Assembly: GCA_010094025.1 (NCBI GenBank) | Contig: ML991799.1 | Location: 186,001-250,000 of the forward strand | Source: Viridothelium virens | Lineage: Eukaryota > Ascomycota > Dothideomycetes > Trypetheliales > Trypetheliaceae | Length of the DNA stretch: 64,000 nt | Direction: 5' to 3' | Shown here: one piece after another, positions 11,182 to 20,488 of the stretch | Position numbering within the stretch: position 1 is the stretch's first letter | Layout: every line of letters starts with the position of its first letter | Position numbers and translations under genes: made by a program | Notes under the pieces: generated by a model | The model's input: only the letters and a program-made list of their open reading frames with translations | Database searches by the model: none | Told to the model about the DNA's origin: nothing

Positions 11182-12160
11182 TTTATTGGATTCTTGCAAC
11201 AGTGAAATTTGCCACCAGAGTACTTTTCTTGATAATCCCTACCTGAGAGAAAACAAAAGAAAATTTAAAGACCAGCCAGTCGAGCGCTGAAATCGTCTCG
11301 AACCGACTTCTTCAACGAAGGTATTGTCAGGATAACAAAAAAACGAGAGGCAATGGCATGGAAAAGGTGCAATGTGAAAATCAGTACTGTATCTGCTCCA
11401 GACCTTGGACCTCGGCTCGATGAATAGGTGTGAAAAGCTAGTCTGATGACACTGGCGAATCGCATGACATGCCCGATCCGAGCAGTTTCGCGAGCAAGTA
11501 GCACCATACAGAAGGTGCAGAGGTTGCCTGAGCTGGCCGTCGGAACTTCACGCGACTCCGAGTGTTGTTTTGCGAGACGCGAACGTGCGAATGCGAACGA
11601 AGCCTTGGAGTAATTACCGGGGAGTGGTGCAACTTTGCCGGGATGAGGCTACCAGCATTTTCGTTGCACATGCAAGCCTATTTTTGCTTTTTCTATCTTC
11701 GCATCCTGATTCCCTTGATTCGTCATAGAGTGTCGTGGCCTGTGATGGCAGGCCACCACATCACTGCATTTTCAGCAGGAAACTCTGCTTATCCGGACCC
11801 GCAGAAGTTAGTGAATCTATCGGTTCTGCAAGTTTCAGACTCGGCTTAAAAAGCGTGGCCGAGCTGGGTCGGAGGCATGTCTTCGCGTATCAAATTTAGA
11901 TGGAGTCTTAGTTTTGTAGGTAAAGTTGTGAACTTCTGGTGGCTTAGAGAACGAAGTGACAAAACGATTATGTTGACGTCATATGCAGAGTACTTCGTAC
12001 CCAAGCACAGGAAGGCAGGGCCTACGGTATAATTCCCTTACACAAAGTGGACTTGTTTACATGGAGTGAGACGTCTTTGAATAATTTGTGCCAACTCGAA
12101 AGGAAAAGCTTGTGTCTTTAACAGCAATTGGAGTTTTGGCGAACATTCGGCTCATGGTCA
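11182..12160. other. Divergent intergenic region between monooxygenase and DHH gene
   Basis: About 1 kb with no supported coding sequence. It must contain both divergent promoters. A short upstream ORF with its ATG at 12154 overlaps the first DHH start and is listed separately. Confidence 0.5.
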
Positions 12161-12216
12161 ATGCTTCTATCACGAAGGCCATGCCATCGCTCTTTGACTC
12201 GTTCATTGTCTCTTAA
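12154..12216 (+). promoter_or_regulatory. Short out-of-frame ORF overlapping the first DHH start
   Basis: An ATG at 12154 opens a 20-codon frame that ends in TAA at 12214-12216. It is in a different frame from the DHH protein, overlaps the upstream start at 12161 and ends before the internal start at 12275. If the transcript includes it, initiation here followed by reinitiation would favour the shorter protein. Its effect is inferred only. Confidence 0.35.
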
Positions 12217-13666
12217 GTCCTACCTGCTCTCGCCTTCCATTTTTCGGTGCATCAGTTCACAGTCTAGTCCAAATATGAAGCGCAAAGCTGCACCAAATCC
12301 GAGTACGCCAACCAAAAGAAAAAGGCCTGAAGTACCGGAGTACCATCTTGCTACGCCAGCCCGCGACGGCAGTGGAGAGATCATCTGGCCTGCACCTGAA
12401 GACCAAATCAGGACAGCGACTGACTTCATCATCGAATGTGCCAAATCCAATGAGAGAGCCCTCATTGTTCCCGACAAAGATACGGATGGCTTGGCTTCAG
12501 GTGCGATTCTACATCGTACCCTAGTAGCACTTGGTCTGGATCCCACACTTATCGATGTCCACCTTATTGAGAAAGGAAACACCATTCACTCCACCAGTGA
12601 ACGTACTGCTATGAAAGCTTCAAATCCATCTTACATTATCATTCTCGATCAAGGCTCGCGAAAGTCTCCACCAGTCATAGATAGTCCCCACAAAGCCCTC
12701 GTTATCGATCATCACCACGCCGAGCTTGAAGATTTTCCTGAAAGCGCCCTGTTTATAAATGCATGCCATTCACCACCTGTTGTTACTAGCTCATTATTGA
12801 CCTATTTGCTCTGCGAGCCTCTACATTCCGACGTTGCAACGCAATGTGACTGGCTGTGCGTTATGGGAACTCACGGCGATCTTGGAACAACTTTAAAATG
12901 GGAGGCACCGTTTCCAGACATGAAAGATACCTTCAAGAAATACACTAAGAAGGCCTTGAATGATGCTGTGTCATCCATAAATGCTCCGAGAAGGACTGCG
13001 ACCTACGACGTTCGCTCTGCTTGGGATATCTTACTTAGTAGTGCCGGACCAGCAGACGTGCTCAAACATCCAAGACTGTTAGCAGCCAGACGTGAGGTCG
13101 GCGATGAGGTAGAGCGATGTACTCATACTGCTCCCAAGTTCACACCGGACGGAAAAGTCGCAGTCTTCCGAATAGAGAGTGCTGCGCAGGTCCACCCTAT
13201 CATTGCAACAAGATGGGTAAGAACCTCTGCAATTGCTAGAGAATCCCGCCTGATCACTTATGAATCGCAGGCTGGTCACCTAAATTCCAATAAACTTGAT
13301 TTCATACTGGTCGCGAATTCCGGGTATCTCCCAGGCAAAGTCAACTTCTCCTGTCGGGTGCCACGTTGTGCCCGCTCGCGGGACCCACCAGTGGACATCA
13401 TCGTGGCACTCAAGCAGTATGCAGCAGACGCTCCTAGCGGGACTCTTGTTGAGCGTCTTGGTGAAGACTTCGCACACGGTCATACTGTGGCAAGCGGTGG
13501 AATCGTAAACCACGACGAATTCGAGGAGCTCATGGCCAGCATGCGTGTCGGTGAGAAGGTATCCAAACCAGCGGAGACGAATGGGAGCCCGCAGAAGAAC
13601 ACCAAGAACGGGACTGCAAAGCAGAAAAATACACTGATGAACTACTTCGCCAAACCGAAGAGCTGA
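12161..13666 (+). CDS. DHH-family phosphoesterase (RecJ-like), possible dual targeting
   Basis: A single exon of 501 residues from the ATG at 12161, or 463 from the in-frame ATG at 12275. DHH proteins hydrolyse phosphodiester bonds with Mn ions; the RecJ branch degrades single-stranded DNA. The catalytic motifs are visible: PDKDTDGLASG (near residue 105), ILDQGSR, VIDHHHAE (near 182) and GTHGDLGTT, with a C-terminal DHHA1-like part ending in TVASGGIVNHDEF. The first 38 residues (MLLSRRPCHRSLTRSLSLKS onward) are Arg/Ser-rich with no acidic residue, a mitochondrial presequence pattern. Residues from the second Met carry KRK and TKRKRPE, a bipartite nuclear-signal pattern. The last 14 residues include NTLMNYFAKP, close to a PCNA-interaction box. 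The second ATG has A at -3; the first has T. Confidence 0.85.
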   Translation: MLLSRRPCHRSLTRSLSLKSYLLSPSIFRCISSQSSPNMKRKAAPNPSTPTKRKRPEVPEYHLATPARDGSGEIIWPAPEDQIRTATDFIIECAKSNERALIVPDKDTDGLASGAILHRTLVALGLDPTLIDVHLIEKGNTIHSTSERTAMKASNPSYIIILDQGSRKSPPVIDSPHKALVIDHHHAELEDFPESALFINACHSPPVVTSSLLTYLLCEPLHSDVATQCDWLCVMGTHGDLGTTLKWEAPFPDMKDTFKKYTKKALNDAVSSINAPRRTATYDVRSAWDILLSSAGPADVLKHPRLLAARREVGDEVERCTHTAPKFTPDGKVAVFRIESAAQVHPIIATRWVRTSAIARESRLITYESQAGHLNSNKLDFILVANSGYLPGKVNFSCRVPRCARSRDPPVDIIVALKQYAADAPSGTLVERLGEDFAHGHTVASGGIVNHDEFEELMASMRVGEKVSKPAETNGSPQKNTKNGTAKQKNTLMNYFAKPKS

Positions 13667-13710
13667 AAGTCCTCTGGTACTAAATACCAATGAAGTCAGA
13701 CCACGTTAAG

Positions 13711-14247
13711 CCATTGATGCAAGATCAAAGCGCTGTCTGCGACCTGCCTCATCGACCAACTCATCTACAATCCTATCCGCGTCTCCAATGCTATCTTCGG
13801 CGACCTCGCCTTCAGCGTCCACAAAAGCCTCACCATCACCTACTGCTCGCCCCGCCGGACCACCTCGCTGATATCTATGGCCAACGTTGCCTCGGAACGC
13901 ACCCAGCTCTAATATGACGGCGCCCCTCAAAATCGCCGCCGCTCACTTCTTCACTACCGATATCACCTCCGTCCTGCACGCCCAGGTGACGTCCGACCAG
14001 CTGGTCTGCCTCCCCCTTCTCCCACCTGGCCTGCATGCCAGACGCACGAATTGGCGTCCAAAAATCCACCGGTGTTATGTACCAGTACGGTGAGGAGCCG
14101 TCGCAGTTGCTGGTCCGCTGGAAGCCCGACGGCGTGGTGATCGTCAAGCCGTCCGGGCCGGCGCAGCACAGCCTCCTGAGTCCTATGCCATCGTTGGTCG
14201 GCACCGCGGAGGGTGATGAAGAGGCGCACATTCTTGAAGCGGTGTGA
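13711..14247 (+). pseudogene. Broken host gene with two copies of an unnamed beta-type domain
   Basis: Strongly codon-like plus-strand sequence in three successive frames. 13713-13913 encodes NPIRVSNAIFGDLAFSVHKS and SLTITYCSPRRT, ending at a TAA. 13918 to about 14040 encodes TAPLKIAAAHFFTTDITSVL. About 14035-14247 encodes ARIGVQKSTGVMYQYGEEPS and WKPDGVVIVKP, ending in TGA. The first and third pieces share a GD/VHKS-V/VQKS-strand-loop pattern, so the parent probably had tandem copies of one domain. At least one stop and two frame changes separate the pieces, and I see no intron borders that remove them. I do not recognise the family. The high third-position GC shows the decay is not ancient. 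Confidence 0.45.
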
Positions 14248-14818
14248 GGCGTGCAGCTGGTATACCTGCAGAATTTTTGGATTAACGCAGGGGCAGCTGG
14301 AGGGGCTGTATACGAACGAGTGACCTGGGTTTTATGGGAGACCTGGGGTGGAGTAGACATGTCAAGTGTATGTCCAGGATGTGAGGAACGGGGACATTAG
14401 ATGCGCAGCGGCATGTCCAGAAGATACTCTGAAGATTGGGGAAGTCAGGGGCCGGGATGTCGCTCTGATATCGCGGTTTTGTTCCGGGTTAGAGGGGGAT
14501 GGACCATTGGCGACAAGTATGTACTGTATAATGGATGCTACACTGTTGGAAGCGGAGATGGTGAACGATGAACAGGTCCATGGAGCGATCGTCTGCTAAA
14601 AATTGGACTAATGCTATTGGACAGGCTATATGAGAGTCATTGTCGTCGAGTTGGAGCCCGACAACTACAAGGTAGGAAGCCGTCACGGCTCAGTTTAGCA
14701 GAGATCTAGTGCCAAAACATTCACGAGAAGCCTCGTTAGGTATTTTGCAAGCTCTTCCGGAACTGAGGCCAGGCCTCTTTCCCTCGTTGATACAATGCCA
14801 ACCAAAGTCGCCTTGGCA
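14248..14818. other. Intergenic sequence 3' of DPP3
   Basis: No supported gene. One plus-strand open frame (ATG within 14366-14599) has no recognisable features. The right end should contain the DPP3 polyadenylation region. Confidence 0.4.
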
Positions 14819-17598
14819 CTATACATTCCGCTCCGCCCAACTCTGAATTATCCCTTCATATGTCGCTTCGTACTCCTTGAGGATCACCTCCTCCCCTTCG
14901 AGGAAGGTGTTGGCTTGAACGAAGATCTTCCTGCGCTGATTCTTCGCAAGCGCAATCTTGCGCCACTCTAGATACTCCCCATTGACGCTTGAAAGTTCTT
15001 CAAAATAGGAGCGGCAGATCTGCACATCCGCTGTACAGCGATAGATGTGCAGTTTAAGCAGCATGTCACCCAGTGCCTTCTTCCCTCCCGTCTTGATCTT
15101 GGAACGATCGATGCGCACGACTAGGTGCTGGCTAGTGGGATCGCACTCAACTGATGCGCATCCCTCGCCTTCGCGAAGGAGGCATTTCAGCATTGCAAAA
15201 TGCGCTCTACTATGGGCTTGACCCCATTTGCCGCTTTCCACATTGAAGTTTCGCAGGCCTGTAATGCCGTCGACGCAGATTTGCAGATAGGCGTTGTATG
15301 TTACTATTTGTCAGTCAATAGTCAGTCCAGCAGACACCAGACATGAGGCCTGGAAATATGAGCCATTACTGTTTCCATCGAACTGTACCGTAAGTATACG
15401 GGACAATACAGCAACTACACAGGCAAGATTACCCGGAAGGTGCCTGACTACCTGTCTCCTCCCGCAGAAGCATTTTTCACACCCTCATGGATTCACGATA
15501 GACACACGAATGGAAACAAGGAGATCATATGCAATACTTACGTTCGCTACACGTCGGCGTCGAATGTTCGTCGTATCCGAACAGAGCCAATAAGTCCTCG
15601 TCGTCCATAAGGTAGGCCCCAACGAGTTCTGCCCGACATTCGTCAAGCGTAGTTGCAAGGTCACCGAATTGGCCCGTCCAAGTCTGGCCTGGCCGGTACC
15701 AAGTGTCGATTGGCCTTCCTGTCAGAGGATTGTCAGGGCGTTGATCGAAGTTGAATGACCCGTCTTCGCTTTCGATCAACATTTTACTAGTACCGTGACC
15801 CAGTAGCTCATGAATGACGACGTATAGGTAGTATGCAGCGAATTTGTGTTTTTGAAACGTCTCGGACTCCATATCATCTACGAATGGGCAGGTATCTTCG
15901 GTACTACTTTCAGCACTCATACGATTTGCGATAATGACATTTTTGAAGCCGTTCTCTTGTCGAATATCATTGTACTGGACTCTGGTATTAGTTCACGTCC
16001 ATTTACGGCCGGGTAATGCTTCAGCTTACGTTGGGGAGGTTGATACCAGGGAAAATTATGCTTGAACAATATGCCAATGCTTTGCGCTTCTTAGTTAAGT
16101 CCGATGTGTTTCCAGGTATCACGTACCATGGATACTTGTGAAATCTGGAGGTTGAAATAGCGCCTTCTCAAAAGGACCTTTGCCATTGTTCTCGCTTCCA
16201 TTGGCCCAAGGAAGTCGTCGTATGAAGGTATCGCCATGCTCTACTAGACGTGTCAAGGCCTTAGTTTCTTCCTTATCTAAGATTGCTACCAGTCCTTCAA
16301 ATTCTGCTCTTGTGCCGTAAGGATCCCGATACGGTTCTACGAAACCAAAGATGCTCTCGACGCGAGGCATTTTGTCCTGTACCCATGCTCTTTGAGAGTC
16401 GCGATAAGTTTCAAGATTTCCAGACCGGAAACTTTGTAGACATAGGAGCAGATATTCTTTCTGTAGGTCATTTGCGGCGTATTGGATGGCTTGCTCGAAT
16501 GATACACAGACACCTTCTAATTCTTCCGCGTGGTCGCCTCGGACAAGCTTCAGGATACTATTTGGGATTGTGGAAGGTAGTTGTAATGCGCTGTCATCTT
16601 TCACAACCGAGGCTTGAAGAACTTCGAAAATTTTCGAGTGAGAAGAGTGGATCTCCTTTCGTATGCGAGTATTCTCCGGAAAGATTAGACGCTGCTCCAT
16701 TGCTTCGGAAACAACAGCAATTTCATGTTCATTCATGGTGTTTGGGCCAGGGTAATATGCGCTTTGGGTCAAATCGCTAGGATATTCCAGATTGAATGGC
16801 GGAATAGACATCATGGGTCCAGCGATCTTGGCAAAGAGTTTGCTTGCTTCGGGTGATTTTGAGGCTAGCCTATTGAGGGCCTCCAGGCCTAGGTTGGGTA
16901 CAAATTTCTGATCACCGGAACCCTTAAGAGTAAATGTAGGCGATGGACTGTTTCTGTAAGGATGGATAGAAATCACTAACGTAGTAGTTGCCAAGATTTG
17001 ACAAAAATATTGCCGCATATTCCAAAAAATTTCCCAGCTCTTGAGGAGTGACCAGGTTGTCGTCAATGTACATAATCCATCTCCCTTGGCAATATGAGTA
17101 CATCTCGATAATGAAGTCGTATATCGTCGTCGCCTCCGGAGAAACTTGGCGGAATATGATACGACATCCTTTCCAAGCAGCTCTTTTGATTCGTCAGTCT
17201 TCCAAATAGCTCAGAATCGCCGCAATCGAGGGTTGCCTCAGACTTGGATAGGTGATGCGCGTATAACTTCTCCCTTGGCGTTAAGCCTTCAAACAAACGG
17301 CTCACCCCGAGTCGGTGCACCATAGGACCGTCCATCTTCGCCAGGGCTATTCTTTTGGATGCAAATTGATGCTGTGGAGGGTAGCTGACGAGGTAATTCT
17401 TGTCTGCCAACTGAGTACGGAGTAGAGTATCACGATTCGGATTGCTGTGTGCCCCGTGCTGCAAGAAGCAAATATAATAAGTCGGGTACCCACCTGATTT
17501 ACGCGCGCGAGTACAGAGGTTTCCCGTACACACTCAGCTTTGGGACTGTGTCCGCGCAACACAATATGAAACCAATCAGCTCGGGGCTGGAGTGACAT
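14819..17598 (-). CDS. DPP3: Dipeptidyl peptidase III (zinc peptidase family M49)
   Basis: A cytosolic exopeptidase that releases N-terminal dipeptides. Minus-strand exons: 17598-17503 (tentative), 17458-17244, 17182-16981, 16922-16127, 16079-16030, 15974-15542 and 15303-14819. The last six sum to 727 codons including the stop, so introns fall exactly in frame. Family landmarks are EKLYAHHLSKAAW, GCRIIFRQVSPEATTIYDF, GSGDQKFVPNL and SIFGFVEPYRDPYGTRAEFE. The zinc motif is HELLGH (near residue 506), and the second motif reads DECRAE instead of the usual EECRAE. The 5' end is uncertain: an in-frame ATG at 17335 (MDGPMVHRLGV) would give 685 residues but would trim residues that family members usually have, so an upstream exon joined by a 44 nt intron is offered. 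The last intron (238 nt) is much longer than the others. Confidence 0.88.
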
Positions 17599-17945
17599 GT
17601 ATAGAGATGGCTGAAACTCTCTCGCGCCCTCTCTCGGAGTTTGATCAAGGCCCGTGTAGCATGAAGCTCAGCTCTTGCATATTTAGACCTACAGTGAGTC
17701 CACAGAATGCAACACTTCATCTAACGTTGCTACAGATCTTGATTGTCCTGAGGCAAATATTGAAGCTAATCCTGCCATCTCTTGTCGTTGGGCTATTTGC
17801 TTGCTGTTACGAAAAGCATTAAGTAAAGCCTCCTCGTGCAAATTGAGACACGAAGACAATTATTTTGAAGTCGAACCATTCGAAGTCTTATACGTGAGAA
17901 CGCAAGGCCGTCTCGAAAAAGTCTGATGATCTGAATTATCGCGCT
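17599..17945. promoter_or_regulatory. Shared divergent promoter of DPP3 and the tail-anchored protein gene
   Basis: A 347 bp gap between two divergent starts; it becomes larger if DPP3 starts at 17335. I see no specific factor site I can support. Confidence 0.4.
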
Positions 17946-19280
17946 ATGGAGACTCGCGCTCATTCGCCGTCGGTACGTGTCGAGTTCGCATCTCGTTGTT
18001 GAGGGTCTGCTGCTAATTAGACAAAGGATAAAGCGACTACGCAGAAAATTCTACAAGTCACTTCCCACACACGATCTTGTCCGCACAGCCTGGATGCCCT
18101 TGAAGGTCCGCAGGGATATGGCTGGTGGATTCGTGACCAAATTCAGAGGCAGCCCCAAGAACTATTCTCTTTCCTTCCGGACTACGCCCCTTCCACTCAT
18201 CCACAATGGTCGGCATCGTTTATCGAGCTTTGGAAAGGCGTGTCGCGCTTCATGTTGGCGGAGGAGCGCATGAGTATTGATGATATTACGGTTCGTCTGT
18301 GCGAAGACGGCGTCCTACAAGCAAAGCATGAGCAAGGAACTCGGTTTGCTCCCCAAAGTCTCGTTTTCATGGTCATCGGCTGGCAGACAATGCTGTACCA
18401 GCCAGATGTGCGCTCCTGTCCACCTGTGCAGCTAGCAATCGTGAACGAAATGGGGTTCTATCAAGGCTACAGCCGGATGTGTCTAAAGCAAGATCTTTCC
18501 GGATGCAGGAATCTTTTGGACGAATTTCTCCTTGGCTTCGGGGTCCTATTGCCGCCGCAGGATTTTGACATGCTACCTGATTCTTGTAAAGAAGACGCCC
18601 CTTCTCAAGGAATTAAGCATGTCTCGGCTGTCTCCTTTAATGCTCATCTTCTCACCACCATCGGAGACTTGGCAATCGAGTGGGTTGACAGCCTCTCGTG
18701 CCATTTGGAGTTTGACGCTGGCTCTAGGAAAGTGTTCCTGTTCCGGTATCCGGCGTTTTGCGCTCGGCATCTTCCCCCAAGTGGCACATCCGATACGCGT
18801 TATAGTGTGGTTCATGCTTGCGCTAACCCATCACGTAGCACTAGACAATGGGCTACCGCAACTCAGGTTACTCAACTCTTGAATGAGACTATATTATCTT
18901 ACAGACTCGTCTTCGGTCAAAACAAAAGGGCAAGAAGAGTATATCGCAGCCTCAGCCCTTTTGAGAACCGCCCGAGGGAAGGGAGGGACGAGTTTCTTGA
19001 TTCATTATGTGGACATAAGCGCCTACGAACTTCATTGGAGGTACGCGAGCGTGAGAACTATGATCTATCTCATGACTTCCCCATTCTAAAACCCAGACTT
19101 GCTGCCCTGTCGCATTACCTTTCAGAGAGAAGACCGAGAACTTGGATAGAACTGTGGCATGACAAACGCGATTCTGCTTCATGGCTAACGTTCTGGGCGG
19201 TCCTCGGTTTTGGCGTACTCGGTATTCTCTTGGCGTTGCTCCAGGTAATATTTCAGATCATTCAGGTCTTACAGCATTAG
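17946..19280 (+). CDS. Hypothetical protein with C-terminal membrane anchor
   Basis: Two exons: 17946-17972 (METRAHSPS) and 18021-19280, joined across a 48 nt intron that begins gtacgt and ends gctaattag; total 428 residues. Upstream sequence in the same frame (GYGWWIRDQIQRQP, DYAPSTHPQWS) is clearly coding, which is why the start was moved well left of the longest ATG frame. The body is soluble and unrecognised. Near the C-terminus come RRPRTWIELWHDKRDSASW and one hydrophobic segment of about 25 residues (FWAVLGFGVLGILLALLQVI), then the end. This layout, with the WxxLWHDxR element just before a single terminal helix, recurs in large lineage-specific families of filamentous ascomycetes that have no assigned function. 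No operon or cluster context. Confidence 0.7.
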
Positions 19281-19347
19281 CATGTGTGAATATTAGTGTC
19301 TAGTGAAATTCTCAACGGTCTTCTTACACTTTCTTTTTAGCAGCCTC

Positions 19348-19749
19348 TCAGGCCTGAAACGCGTCCCACCATCTTGTCCTATCAATCAGCATGCCTTTTC
19401 CGTCAAATTTCACCCCTTCCGATTTGAGCAATTCCAGCTTCTTTTCGCAGTTGATACCGCTGGGCGCCTTTTCCCAGTCCCCCTTGAACCCTCCAATGTA
19501 CTGAAGCGATTGGATATGAGTTCTGCTTCTTGACGAGAGTTCTGGGTGACTTACACCGCTGGAGGCGATAACTCGGTGACATGGTACCTCTGGAGCAAAC
19601 GGATTTCTTCGTAAAGCCCCGCCGACTGCGCGCGGAGATGAGTCCAAAGCCTTCGCCAGTGAAGCATAAGAGGCGATGCGGCCGGCTGGTATTTGCTGAA
19701 GAAGGGTATAAACGCGAGTTTGGTAGTCTGTTATCGTTGGAGTAGCCAT
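19348..19749 (-). CDS. 6-O-alkylguanine-DNA alkyltransferase domain protein
   Basis: Two exons, 19749-19555 and 19500-19348, with a 54 nt intron (gtaagt to cttcag); 115 residues. Removes O6-alkyl groups from guanine by transfer to its own cysteine, in the nucleus. The DNA-binding and active-site elements are present: Tyr in SYASLA, RAVGGALRRNPF with the helix arginine, and PCHRV with Cys at residue 57. Splicing restores SSGYIGGFKGDW after the active site. The protein consists only of the C-terminal alkyltransferase domain and lacks the N-terminal RNase-like domain of longer MGMTs. It is similar in size to the alkyltransferase-like (Atl) proteins, but these have Trp where this one has the reactive Cys. 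It converges on the preceding gene with only 67 bp between the two stops. Confidence 0.85.
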   Translation of the reverse strand: MATPTITDYQTRVYTLLQQIPAGRIASYASLAKALDSSPRAVGGALRRNPFAPEVPCHRVIASSGVSHPELSSRSRTHIQSLQYIGGFKGDWEKAPSGINCEKKLELLKSEGVKFDGKGMLIDRTRWWDAFQA

Positions 19750-20488
19750 TCTTATTCTAGACGAGAGAAATTTCGTTCATTCAGGTTCAGACATAGGGCA
19801 GCATGGCTATAAGTAATGATAGAAATGTCGAGTCATCCTGGCATTTTGGTGGCTGGCAGGGGTTCTGCGCATCGTGATTGGTCACATCAAGCGCACTCTT
19901 GAAGCCCACTAGGCGATGAATTAGAAATGTCGCCAGGCGTGCCAGGATACACGAGCCCCTAAAAATGTGTGGCGCGCTACTCGGTTATGAAGAAAACTGA
20001 GATGGAATAGTAGTGAGATTTTATGGAGCTTTCTTTGATATTTTGCTGAGCGCTTTTTCTACCATTTTTGATTAGGTTTTACCGGGGATCTCCTAACCCT
20101 GAAGGGATTTTCTGAATGTCGGCTACGCCAAGGTAGCACCGACATTCTACCTAGTACATTTCGCTCCTTGGTGGGCTTGGTGGTCGAGTGCTTCGAATCG
20201 AGTACTTCTTCAGTATATGTCAAAATTTGCCAACAATGCAATTTGACAGATTGAACGTAGAAAATTCTATATTCGCGTGAGATCGCCATGTCTATTATCT
20301 TAGTCAGCTATCGTCATTCCCGGGCAACCTCTGCATTCCCCTATTATGCTCCTGCCTGAACCGCTGCGTCAATGAACGGCATAAAATGACGCCATGCATC
20401 ACAATGCAGGAGGTCACACCAAGCCTACGCCACGTGCGGCAGTTTAAAGTGGTTCCGCACTTCTTGCCAGGCTGACATTGCTTTCACC
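19750..20488. other. Divergent intergenic region upstream of alkyltransferase and NLR genes
   Basis: 739 bp with no coding sequence I can support. It carries both divergent promoters and nothing I recognise as a repeat. Confidence 0.45.
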
